NCBI GenBank assembly: GCA_964401855.1
Contig: CAYOAF010000075.1
Span: forward strand, 1-11,846
DNA length: 11,846 nt
From: CAJWBT01 sp964401855
Lineage (GTDB): Bacteria; Chloroflexota; Dehalococcoidia; Lucifugimonadales; UBA3495
Direction of reading: 5' to 3'
In this document: in pieces, positions 1-6,369 of the stretch
Layout: each line of letters opens with the position of its first letter
Position numbering within the stretch: the first letter of the stretch is position 1
Translations under genes and position numbers: made by a program
Notes under the pieces: model-generated
Told to the model about the DNA's origin: nothing
The model's database searches: none
The model's input: only the letters and a program-made list of their open reading frames with translations

Positions 1-1
1 A

Positions 2-431
2 GACGAGTACAGCAGGGAGTGCCTGGCGATCAGGGCTGACCGGCACATCGAGTCCTCCGACGTTATCGAGACCCTGACCGAGGTAATGGAGTCCAGGGGC
101 GTACCCGACCACATCCGCTCCGATAACGGGCCGGAGTTTACAGTCAGGGCTATTCGGGACTGGCCAGGAAAGGTGGGAGCTAGGGCCCTGTACATCGAGC
201 CCGGCTCACCTTGGGAGAACGGCTACGTGGAGAGCTTCAACGGAAAGCTCAGGGACAAGCTACTGGACCGGGATGATCTTCTATGCCTTGAAGGGGGTGC
301 AGGTATTGACAGAGACGTACAGGCAGACCTACAAGGGGATCAAACCCCACAGTTCGCTGGGTTACAGACCGCCGGCGCCACAGGCAGTCCTGGCTGCTGA
401 CACGGTCCCAGCCCTTGCCGGACTAATATAG
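2..431 (+). pseudogene. IS3-family transposase OrfB (integrase core), 5'-truncated and frameshifted
   Basis: This is the C-terminal part of a DDE transposase that cuts and joins the ends of its own element. The reading frame is open from base 2 and shows the classic block HIRSDNGPEF, then LYIEPGSPWENGYVESFNGKLRD. The Asp of SDNG and the Glu of VESF are separated by 35 residues, the D(35)E spacing of the IS3 family. The first catalytic Asp lies upstream of the window. After LLDRD the frame goes wrong. Removing the single T at about 274 restores LLDREIFYALKGVQVL and then HSSLGYRPPAP, the conserved IS3 C-terminus, ending at TAG 429-431. One extra base therefore explains the break. IS3 elements do use programmed frameshifting, but that occurs between OrfA and OrfB, not here. 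A sequencing indel is the main alternative. Confidence 0.85.
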
Positions 432-436
432 GGAGT

Positions 437-460
437 GGTACAAATACTGAGGGCAGGTCA
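437..460 (+). repeat. Probable right terminal inverted repeat of the IS3 element
   Basis: The sequence from 437 reads GGTACAAATACTGAGGGCAGGTCA, shown here in two parts as GGTACAAATACT and GAGGGCAGGTCA. Read on the minus strand it begins TGACCTGCCCTC, the TG-start terminal repeat typical of this IS3 group. It lies just after the transposase stop and directly before the tRNA fragment. The partner repeat is outside the window, so the inner limit is approximate. Confidence 0.55.
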
Positions 461-495
461 GGAGCAAGTACTCTAACCAACTGAGCTAACCGCCC
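461..495 (-). pseudogene. 5' half of a tRNA gene, interrupted by the IS element
   Basis: Read on the minus strand, 495 to 461 gives a canonical tRNA 5' half: acceptor strand GGGCGGT, TA, D-stem GCTC, D-loop AGTTGGTTA, D-stem GAGT, A26, and anticodon stem CTTGC. Only three more bases (TCC) follow before the IS terminus at 460. The break thus falls inside the anticodon loop, and the anticodon, variable loop, T-arm and 3' acceptor strand are missing. Identity cannot be read. The 5' half is compatible with tRNA-Val, but that is a guess. The second loop base is C where position 33 is normally U, so the last bases may already be altered or part of a target duplication. The fragment lies 35 bases downstream of the exporter stop, on the same strand. 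Confidence 0.75.
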
Positions 496-530
496 GCTTA
501 TCCGAAGTCTATCAACGGCCAGGAGCGGCA

Positions 531-2009
531 TCAAGAACCTTGCTCCACGCTGGCCCGTGCCTGTTTGGGCGGGCTCAGCAGGAACACGAAAGAACCCAAA
601 AAGGCGATGGCCGCTCCCAACCGGAAAATGTCCTGGAACGCCAGAATGAATGCCCGCCCTTGCTGTTCCGGCAACGTGAGCCCAGCGCCGGCAAGCTCGG
701 AGAGGTGCCGCTCTTCAATCAGCGCGAATAGACCCCCTATGACCGCCACCGACAGCACCGTCCCGAAGGCCTGGGACAGGGACAGGGCCGCCGAGGCCGT
801 GCCCAACCGGTCCGGGGCGACACTGCTCATCATCGAGGCGTAGGCCGCCGACTGGAACAGCCCCAACCCCATGCCGACCACGGCGATACGAGTTCCCACC
901 TGGACAAGGCCGGAACTTCCGTCCAGAAAGCTCATACCGGCCAGCCCGCCGGCCAGGACGGCCAGCCCGGCCACGCCCACGGGTAGTGCGCCGGTCCGGT
1001 CGCACAGCCAACCGCCGAAGCCGGAGAACCCGGTGTTGAGCAACGCCATCGCCGCCAGCATCATCCCCAGGGTGAACGGCCCCCGTTCCAGGCCGCTGGA
1101 GACGTAAAAAGGGAAAATGAACCAGATGACAAACACGCCCAGGTGGGCCAGGAACATGCTCAGCCCGGAGACGAGGACCCCCCGGATTCTGAGCAGGTCT
1201 CGCGGCAGCACCGGCCACGCCGCCCGTCCCTCGGTCCGCCAGAACGCGGCCAGGAACACCGGCGCTAGGGCCAGCAGCACCAGCACCTCCGGGGAGGTCC
1301 ACCCCGCCGACCGCCCTAGCCGCAGGGCGACCACCAGGCAGAGCACCCCGGCAATCAGAGTCACCGCCCCGGCCACGTCAAAAGCCCTGCCCGAGCTTGA
1401 GCGCTCTTCACGTCTCAGGAACCTGACCGCCAGGAACAGGGCTAACAGGGCGAAGGGCACCCGTCCCAGGAACACCGACTCCCAGCCGAACCACCCGACC
1501 AGCAAGCCGGCCCCAAGAGTGCCGGCCAGCATTCCCAGGGCCTGGCTAGCCGCGGTGAATCCCATGCCCAAGCCCCGGCGTAGGACCGGGAACACCCTGG
1601 CGGCCATCGCCGGGGAGACGGCGAATAGACAGCCGGTGCCCAGGGCCTGGAGCACCCGGAAGCCGACCACCATCTGCAGGTTGGGCGAGAAGGCAATGAG
1701 AACCATCGCCGCCAGATAGGCCGAAACGCCGAACAGGTAAACCGGCCGCAATCCGAACCGGTCACCGAAGCTGCCTGCGCCCAGCACCAGACCGGCCCGG
1801 GTGGCGATGAAAGCCACGATTATCCACTGAACGGTCTGGAGGTCGGTGCCAAATTCCCGGGTGATGGATGGAAGGGCTACGTTTACCGAGATGTCCAGCG
1901 CCGCCAGGAACATGCCCAACCCGGCGGCCACGGCCACCATTCGGTTTCCCAGTCCATGCCCGGCGGCGGGCATGGGCGCCCCGTTGGACCTTCCGGCTGG
2001 AATCGCCAT
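531..2009 (-). CDS. MFS transporter, DHA2 family (EmrB/QacA-like drug:H+ antiporter)
   Basis: A 492-residue, strongly hydrophobic inner-membrane protein, predicted to export small toxic molecules in exchange for protons. Its length and hydrophobic pattern suit the 14-helix DHA2 family. Visible motifs are LDISVNVALP (about residues 38-47, motif D1), GSFGDRFGLRP (79-89, motif A between helices 2 and 3), ALGMLAGTLGAGLL (157-170, the antiporter motif C region) and GWESVFLGRVPFA just after it, where relatives usually have FLINVP. The substrate cannot be predicted. ATG at 2009 gives the longest frame but has no clear Shine-Dalgarno sequence. Residues 1-22 are polar, and Met24 (in NRMVAV), just before helix 1, is an alternative start. 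The gene is divergent from acsA across a 237-base intergenic stretch and ends in TGA. There is no neighbouring regulator or membrane-fusion partner. Confidence 0.85.
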   Translation of the reverse strand: MAIPAGRSNGAPMPAAGHGLGNRMVAVAAGLGMFLAALDISVNVALPSITREFGTDLQTVQWIIVAFIATRAGLVLGAGSFGDRFGLRPVYLFGVSAYLAAMVLIAFSPNLQMVVGFRVLQALGTGCLFAVSPAMAARVFPVLRRGLGMGFTAASQALGMLAGTLGAGLLVGWFGWESVFLGRVPFALLALFLAVRFLRREERSSSGRAFDVAGAVTLIAGVLCLVVALRLGRSAGWTSPEVLVLLALAPVFLAAFWRTEGRAAWPVLPRDLLRIRGVLVSGLSMFLAHLGVFVIWFIFPFYVSSGLERGPFTLGMMLAAMALLNTGFSGFGGWLCDRTGALPVGVAGLAVLAGGLAGMSFLDGSSGLVQVGTRIAVVGMGLGLFQSAAYASMMSSVAPDRLGTASAALSLSQAFGTVLSVAVIGGLFALIEERHLSELAGAGLTLPEQQGRAFILAFQDIFRLGAAIAFLGSFVFLLSPPKQARASVEQGS

Positions 2010-2235
2010 GGTTACCGATTGTACGCTATCCGGCCGAGGGAGGGTATCCAGGGAGGAGCCGCCCGAGACAATCTCCGCGGCTTGGTCCGCCGGTCCCCGG
2101 ACTGGAAATCACCGTTTACAACATGGCCGGCTTGTGCAAGAATCCCCTGGACAGTTGGAACTTTGGTTCAGTTGGCATGCAGGGTTCAGCCTTCAGCCGA
2201 AAGCGGGGGGCCCGGAGGCCTTCCGCCACTTGACG

Positions 2236-2240
2236 GAGGG
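2236..2240 (+). promoter_or_regulatory. Ribosome binding site fixing the acsA start
   Basis: GGAGG at about 2236-2240 lies six to seven bases before ATG 2247. The same frame stays open upstream to 1956, overlapping the 5' end of the divergent exporter gene. This site, and the match to the family's usual length, argue for 2247 as the true start. Confidence 0.7.
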
Positions 2241-2246
2241 ACGAGT

Positions 2247-4199
2247 ATGACAGAAAGCGGCGGCGGAATCGAGGCACTGCTCCAGGAGAATCGCACATTC
2301 CCACCAACCGAGGAGTTCCGCAAGCAGGCTAATATCGCGGACCCCGGCATCTATGAAAAGGCCCGTAAGGACCCTGAAGGCTTCTGGGCCGGGTTCGCCG
2401 AGGAGGTGGCCTGGTTCCGCAAATGGGACAGGGTCCTGGACTGGGACCCGCCCCACGCCAAGTGGTTTACCGGCGGCAAGCTCAACGTCTCCTACAACTG
2501 CATCGACCGTCACCTGACCTCCGCCCGCCGCAACAAGGCCGCCCTGATTTGGGAAGGAGAGCCCGGGGATTGGAAGGTCTACACGTACTGGGACCTCTAC
2601 CGGGAGGTCTGCCGGTTCGCCAATGGGCTGAAGAGCTTGGGGGTCAAGAAAGGCGAGCGGGTGACCATTTACATGCCCATGGTCCCGGAACTGCCCATCG
2701 CCATGCTGGCCTGCGCCCGTATCGGTGCACCCCACAGCGTAGTCTTCGGCGGCTTCAGCGCCGAGTCCATCCGCGACCGGGTCAACGACTCCCAGTCGAA
2801 GGTGCTGATCACCGCCGACGGCGGCTACCGGCGAGGCAGCATAGTCCAGCTCAAGCAGAATGCCGATGAGTCCCTGGTCGGCGCGCCCAGCGTGGAGAAG
2901 GTGGTGGTGTTGCGCCGCACCGGCCACGCCGATGACAAAATGGTGCCCGGCCGGGACATCTGGTGGCAAGACCTGGTGGACGGCCAGCCCATGACCTGCG
3001 ACCCCGAGCCCATGGACAGCGAGGACATGCTGTACCTGCTGTACACCAGCGGCACCACGGGCAAGCCCAAAGGCATCGTCCACACCACCGCCGGCTACCT
3101 GGTGGGCACCTACGCCACCGCCAAGTGGATTTTCGACCTCAAAGAGGATGATGTCTACTGGTGCACCGCAGACATCGGCTGGGTCACCGGGCACAGCTAC
3201 ATTGTCTACGGCCCGTTGGCCAACGGCGCCACCTCCGTCATGTACGAAGGCACTCCTGACCATCCGGATCGGGACCGTTTCTGGGCCATTGTCGCCAAGT
3301 ACGGTATTACCATCATGTACACTGCCCCCACCGCCATCCGCACCTTCATGCGATGGGGAGAGGAGTACCCCCAGCGACACGACCTTTCCACCCTGCGCCT
3401 GCTGGGCACAGTGGGAGAGCCCATCAATCCCGAGGCCTGGGTGTGGTACTGGCAGAACATCGGCCTCGGGCGCTGCCCGGTGGCGGACACCTGGTGGCAG
3501 ACTGAGACCGGCATGGTGCTGATCGCACCGCTTCCGGGCATCACCACCCTGAAGCCCGGCTCCGCCACCAAACCCTTTCCCGGTATCGATGCCGAAGTGG
3601 TGGACGAGTCCGGCAAGCCGGTGGGCCCCGGAGGGGGCGGCTACCTGGTCATCAAGCGACCTTGGCCCGCAATGCTGCGCACTATCTACGGTGACCCGGA
3701 CCGCTATGTGGAGCAGTATTGGGACCGCTACCCCGGCATCTATTTCACCGCCGACGGGGCCAAGGTGGACCAGGACGGGGACTTCTGGCTGCTGGGCCGG
3801 GTCGACGACGTGATCAACGTCTCCGCCCACCGCATCAGCACCATGGAAGTGGAAAGCGCCCTGGTGGACAACCCGAAGGTGGCCGAGGCCGCCTGTATCG
3901 GCAAGTCTCATGAGATCAAAGGCCAGGCCATCGTCGCTTTCGTCACCGTCAAGGACCAGGTCGTCACTTCCGACGAACTGGTGGCGGAGCTGAAGCGGCA
4001 CGTGACCACCAAGATCGGACCCATGGCCCGCCCTGAGGACATTTTTTTCACCGCCGAGCTGCCCAAGACCCGCAGCGGCAAGATCATGCGCCGCTTGTTG
4101 CGGGACGTGGCTGAAGGGAGGGCCCTGGGCGACACCACCACCCTGGCCGACCCGGCGGTGGTGGTGTCCCTCAAGGGGCAATACGGGGAAGAGGAATAG
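2247..4199 (+). CDS. acsA: Acetyl-CoA synthetase, AMP-forming
   Basis: Activates acetate with ATP to acetyl-AMP and then transfers acetyl to CoA, in the cytoplasm. The protein is 650 residues, close to the roughly 650 usual for Acs, when started at ATG 2247. Family motifs are in order: P-loop-like YTSGTTGKPKGIVHT (about 265-279), TADIGWVTGHSYIVYGPL with the acetate-pocket region, WWQTETG (416-422), the hinge and A8 region GRVDDVINVSAHR, and PKTRSGKIMRR at the C-terminus with Lys612, equivalent to the adenylation lysine (Lys609 in Salmonella Acs) that is acetylated as a regulatory switch. In the A8 loop, residue 527 is Ala where the family usually has Gly (SGHR or AGHR). No acetyltransferase or deacetylase gene is adjacent. 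Related propionyl-CoA synthetases are less likely, because WWQTETG and the overall motif set match Acs. Confidence 0.95.
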   Translation: MTESGGGIEALLQENRTFPPTEEFRKQANIADPGIYEKARKDPEGFWAGFAEEVAWFRKWDRVLDWDPPHAKWFTGGKLNVSYNCIDRHLTSARRNKAALIWEGEPGDWKVYTYWDLYREVCRFANGLKSLGVKKGERVTIYMPMVPELPIAMLACARIGAPHSVVFGGFSAESIRDRVNDSQSKVLITADGGYRRGSIVQLKQNADESLVGAPSVEKVVVLRRTGHADDKMVPGRDIWWQDLVDGQPMTCDPEPMDSEDMLYLLYTSGTTGKPKGIVHTTAGYLVGTYATAKWIFDLKEDDVYWCTADIGWVTGHSYIVYGPLANGATSVMYEGTPDHPDRDRFWAIVAKYGITIMYTAPTAIRTFMRWGEEYPQRHDLSTLRLLGTVGEPINPEAWVWYWQNIGLGRCPVADTWWQTETGMVLIAPLPGITTLKPGSATKPFPGIDAEVVDESGKPVGPGGGGYLVIKRPWPAMLRTIYGDPDRYVEQYWDRYPGIYFTADGAKVDQDGDFWLLGRVDDVINVSAHRISTMEVESALVDNPKVAEAACIGKSHEIKGQAIVAFVTVKDQVVTSDELVAELKRHVTTKIGPMARPEDIFFTAELPKTRSGKIMRRLLRDVAEGRALGDTTTLADPAVVVSLKGQYGEEE

Positions 4200-4205
4200 G
4201 AGAGC

Positions 4206-4276
4206 CGGCCGGCCCCGGTCAAATGCGGTGACGATTGTCGTAATCTTGCCGCATCCAGGGAACCATGGGCCGGCCG
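4206..4276. repeat. Nested inverted repeats directly downstream of acsA
   Basis: Three inverted pairs nest inside one another. The outer arms are CGGCCGGCCC (4206-4215) and GGGCCGGCCG (4267-4276), ten bases and perfect. Inside them are ATGCGG (4223-4228) and CCGCAT (4249-4254). Inside those are ACGA (4231-4234) and TCGT (4238-4241) around a TTG loop. The outer arm starts seven bases after the acsA stop codon. There is no following T-run on the plus strand, so a standard intrinsic terminator is not supported. A folded 3' end that protects or terminates the acsA transcript is possible. Confidence 0.5.
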
Positions 4277-4335
4277 CTAACGCCGTCACCACCGGCCTGG
4301 GGGTCGTGGCCTGAATTCATGTCCGCACAAAGGAC

Positions 4336-4441
4336 GTGATTCTGAGGAGTCCTTCCGTGAAAGGACGACGAAGAATCTCATTGTCACGCGGAGATTCTTC
4401 GCGGAGTTTATCTTGAGCCGAGCCGAAGGGCTCAGAATGAC
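4336..4441. repeat. Dispersed palindromic repeat (MITE- or REP-like)
   Basis: A compound palindrome. The outer arms are GTGATTCTGAG (4336-4346) and CTCAGAATGAC (4431-4441), with one mismatch. The inner perfect arms are CGAAGAATCTC (4369-4379) and GAGATTCTTCG (4391-4401). Two small hairpins lie between them: GTCCTT/AAGGAC (4349-4354 and 4361-4366) and GAGCC/GGCTC (4420-4424 and 4429-4433). The minus strand translates to CHSEPFGSAQDKLRE, a string I recall as a recurring spurious ORF in environmental bacterial genomes. Only one copy is in this window, so dispersal is inferred from that recollection. No transposase is associated. Confidence 0.6.
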
Positions 4442-4544
4442 AATTCGCAGATTTACGTTGACTGAAGATCAGGCACACCTCCGGTTTTGGCTTCTGTTCT
4501 CGGCTCACCACAGGGTAGTCGTGACAGCGATGAGGGGAAAATGT

Positions 4545-4571
4545 TGATGCCACACCTGAGGTGTGGCATCA
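4545..4571 (-). terminator. 27-base palindrome, possible terminator of the speH-speE operon
   Basis: Arms TGATGCCACACCT (4545-4557) and AGGTGTGGCATCA (4559-4571) are perfect inverted repeats around a single base, so the transcript would fold into a long stem with a three-base loop. On the minus strand it is followed by ACATTTTCC, a short T-run, about 128 bases beyond the speE stop. A leftward intrinsic terminator is the simplest reading. The T-run is only four bases and offset by two, and the symmetry would equally suit a protein-binding site. Confidence 0.45.
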
Positions 4572-4698
4572 CGTTTCTGGATTTAGTTTTCACCGGGAAT
4601 AGCAAAGCCGTTGTCGAGGGTGGTTTTCAGGGTGATGGTCCGCGTCAAAATTTTCGTGCAAATGTACTCGAGCGCGCCCGTGGAGGAAGCGGTCCGAA

Positions 4699-5610
4699 TC
4701 AGACCATGAACACGGGGTCGGCGTCCCGGTTTATCCGGCCCTCCGTTTGGAACCCTACCCGGAGAAACCTGGGCAACGCGAACATGCCGCGATGGCTCTC
4801 CCCGTCGTAGAACCGCAGTTCCTTGGATACCCGCTCCGCCAGGGAGCGGTCCACCTGCTCGTCATTGGGTAGAACCAGCGGGGCGTCGGATGCCAGCGTG
4901 AATCCCCACAGGGTCTGGAAGGCTGGAATGTGCACGTGAGCGGGAATAGTGTGGTTAAAAACGCCAGCCAGGGTTTTTCGGATTGTCGTAAAACACTCCT
5001 GGTAACTGAGCAGTCCAGCGGGCCCAGACTGGGTCACCAGGATGCCGCCCGGGTTCAATTTGGCTTTGGCGATTCGGTAATACTCTTCGGTGTAGAGGAG
5101 ATACGCGGTCCCGCCTTCCAGGGGGTCGACCAGGTCCATGATCATCAGGTCAAAGGTCTCGTCGCAATTCAACAGGTACTCCCTGGCATCCTGGTGGGCG
5201 AGCATCACCCTTGGGTCGTCGAAGCTACCCTGGTGGTGGTGCGGCAAATAGCGGCGGCAAAGCTCCACCACCTCCCGGTCCATGTCCAGCATGGCCACTC
5301 GCTCCACGGATTTGTGGGCCAGGACTTCTCTCAAAGTGCCCCCTTCTCCCCCACCTCCAATGAACACCGATCTTGGTCCCGGGTGCAGCAACATGGACGG
5401 GTGCACCAGGGCCTCGTGGTAGATGTGCTCGTCTCGCTCGGTGGACTGGGTTTTCCCGTCCAGAACCAGGCTACGGCCGAAAATCTCCGACTCCAGCACT
5501 TCCACTTTCTGATAGGTGGTCGCACCGGAATAGAGAACCTTCCGGACCCGGAGCATTATTGCCAGGTCCGGAAATACTGTCTCAAGGAACCATTTTCCAG
5601 ATATATCCAT
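4699..5610 (-). CDS. speE: Polyamine aminopropyltransferase (spermidine / thermospermine synthase family)
   Basis: A 303-residue cytoplasmic enzyme that transfers the aminopropyl group of decarboxylated AdoMet to an amine. It has the small N-terminal beta domain (LVLDGKTQSTERDEHIYHE, about 48-66) followed by a Rossmann domain. Signature blocks are FIGGGGEGGTLREV (83-96), LDMDREVVELCRRYL (108-122), and MDLVDPLEGGTAYLLYT (158-174) with the catalytic-region Asp159 and Asp162. Glu89 replaces the Asp of the usual GGGDGG, and the DP-EGG, QSGPAG and WGF-ASD blocks resemble plant ACL5-type thermospermine synthases more than classical putrescine-using SpeE. The acceptor may therefore be spermidine or agmatine rather than putrescine. 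This is inferred from remembered motifs only. It starts 21 bases after the speH stop, with a weak AAAGG site, and is surely cotranscribed with speH. Confidence 0.88.
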   Translation of the reverse strand: MDISGKWFLETVFPDLAIMLRVRKVLYSGATTYQKVEVLESEIFGRSLVLDGKTQSTERDEHIYHEALVHPSMLLHPGPRSVFIGGGGEGGTLREVLAHKSVERVAMLDMDREVVELCRRYLPHHHQGSFDDPRVMLAHQDAREYLLNCDETFDLMIMDLVDPLEGGTAYLLYTEEYYRIAKAKLNPGGILVTQSGPAGLLSYQECFTTIRKTLAGVFNHTIPAHVHIPAFQTLWGFTLASDAPLVLPNDEQVDRSLAERVSKELRFYDGESHRGMFALPRFLRVGFQTEGRINRDADPVFMV

Positions 5611-5631
5611 ACCTTTGCCGAGTCCCGGAAG

Positions 5632-5997
5632 TTAGCTCACCACTGCCTTTAGGGGCAGTCCCCTCTGAACTTCAACAATTTCCGAGTCCCGAGACTCCAG
5701 CCGGCCAATCAGCATCTCGGCGGCTTCTTTAGGTTGGAATGAGGCCCCACACGCAAAGATATCGGCCGCCGCGTAGCCATGCTCCGGCCACGTGTGGATC
5801 GATATGTGGGATTCAGCGATGGCCAGAATGCCGGTCACTCCCTGGGGGCTAAAACGGTGAAACGATTCACCTACGACCGTGGCCCCCACATCGTGAGCTG
5901 TGTCCAGTAACGTCTTACGAACGTAGTCGAGGTCGTTGAGAAGCTGGGGGTTGCACTCCTTGAGTTCCAACAAAAGATGAAGTCCTAGTACATTCAA
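5632..5997 (-). CDS. speH: S-adenosylmethionine decarboxylase proenzyme, bacterial small (class 1B) type
   Basis: Makes decarboxylated AdoMet, the aminopropyl donor for the next gene. The protein is 121 residues, normal for the class 1B enzymes of Bacillus and Thermotoga type. The self-cleavage site is plain: ESHISIHTWPEHGYAAADIFACG, with Glu62-Ser63 as the cleavage pair (Ser63 becomes the pyruvoyl cofactor), His68 and Cys83, the same positions as in the Thermotoga enzyme. Translation starts at TTG (5997-5995), preceded by AGGAGGG seven bases upstream. The nearby ATG is out of frame and hits a stop at once, so TTG is the start. It is the first gene of the operon, followed 21 bases later by speE, and is transcribed from the promoter at 6045-6073. 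Confidence 0.95.
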   Translation of the reverse strand: MNVLGLHLLLELKECNPQLLNDLDYVRKTLLDTAHDVGATVVGESFHRFSPQGVTGILAIAESHISIHTWPEHGYAAADIFACGASFQPKEAAEMLIGRLESRDSEIVEVQRGLPLKAVVS

Positions 5998-6044
5998 TCA
6001 CCTGCCCTCCTGCCTTCGATTTGCCGTCCAAGCAGCAACCAACA

Positions 6045-6073
6045 ATTCTAAGCCTATCGCCCGTGCTTGGCAA
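6045..6073 (-). promoter_or_regulatory. Sigma70-type promoter of the speH-speE operon
   Basis: On the minus strand the sequence has TTGCCA (6073-6068), exactly 17 bases, then TAGAAT (6050-6045). Both boxes differ from the consensus by one or two bases at optimal spacing. Transcription would begin near 6038, giving a leader of about 40 bases that contains the AGGAGGG site before the TTG start of speH. Confidence 0.7.
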
Positions 6074-6355
6074 TACCTGCAGCACCCGCATTTCCGGCCG
6101 CAGCCGTTACCATCGCTCCTCATCAAGCACGACAACGGGTCGGCGATGCCGGTTCCATTGAGCCTCATTCGCGTCAATCGTGAAATCGGGGCGCCCGGAG
6201 CACCCCGCTCTTGCCGGTTGCCAGAGAACACCGCGTTCGCGTTTGTGGATCAACCGCCGGTGCGGCCACGTAAACTTTACCTGAGAAACCGATGCTGAAA
6301 TGCGGTAATGTGCCTAAATGGCAAACCTGTAAAATGATGGTCAATAACCGGTAAC

Positions 6356-6361
6356 AGGAGG
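6356..6361 (+). promoter_or_regulatory. Ribosome binding site that sets a TTG start for the receiver gene
   Basis: AGGAGG lies eight bases before TTG 6370. There is no ATG nearby in frame, so the strong site decides the TTG start. A TAAAAT at 6330-6335 could be a -10 box, but no convincing -35 box accompanies it. Confidence 0.65.
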
Positions 6362-6369
6362 CTTTCCAC

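Larger units (their letters stand above)
1..460 (+). mobile_element. IS3-family insertion sequence, right-hand part
   Basis: This is the right end of an IS3-family element whose left part lies outside the window. It contains the C-terminal half of the OrfB integrase-type transposase and ends in a terminal-repeat-like sequence, GAGGGCAGGTCA, closing at 460 with the CA that is usual for IS3 elements. The base after it (461) begins a truncated tRNA gene on the opposite strand, which makes 460/461 the likely insertion boundary. Because the left end is absent, element length, target duplication and subgroup cannot be determined. The transposase is frameshifted, so this copy is probably inactive. 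Confidence 0.8.
4200..4698. other. Gene-free stretch between acsA and the polyamine operon
   Basis: About 500 bases without a convincing gene, lying between convergent acsA (plus) and speE (minus). It holds a nested inverted repeat just after acsA (4206-4276), a dispersed palindromic repeat (about 4336-4441) and a 27-base near-perfect palindrome (4545-4571). The short open frames here, including a minus-strand one containing CHSEPFGSAQDKLRE, are translations of the repeat and not genes. Confidence 0.75.
5998..6369. other. Divergent intergenic region between speH and the receiver gene
   Basis: About 370 bases separate two divergent transcription units. It holds the speH promoter (6045-6073), a short palindrome GTAAACTTTAC (6270-6280), and the strong ribosome binding site of the receiver gene (6356-6361). 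A 77-codon minus-strand frame (6231-5998) is open, but it spans the promoter, is rich in Arg and Cys and resembles nothing I know. I do not call it a gene. I see no recognisable riboswitch. Confidence 0.65.

Noticed and set aside
715..1302. Long alternative frames overlapping the exporter gene
   Set aside because: They are frame shadows with Pro/Arg/Gly-rich composition, and the transporter frame has all the family motifs.
1956..2246. An in-frame 97-codon N-terminal extension of acetyl-CoA synthetase
   Set aside because: It overlaps the exporter gene, has no counterpart in Acs, and a proper ribosome binding site precedes ATG 2247.
2193..4292. A 699-codon minus-strand frame opposite acsA
   Set aside because: It is the antisense shadow of a GC-rich gene, Gly/Val/His-rich and without family motifs.
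4317..4553. A minus-strand 78-codon frame containing CHSEPFGSAQDKLRE
   Set aside because: It is the translation of a palindromic repeat and carries no protein-like pattern.
5998..6231. A 77-codon minus-strand frame ending right at the speH TTG start, as a possible leader peptide
   Set aside because: It spans the good promoter at 6045-6073, so most of it would not be on the speH transcript. Its composition looks non-coding.
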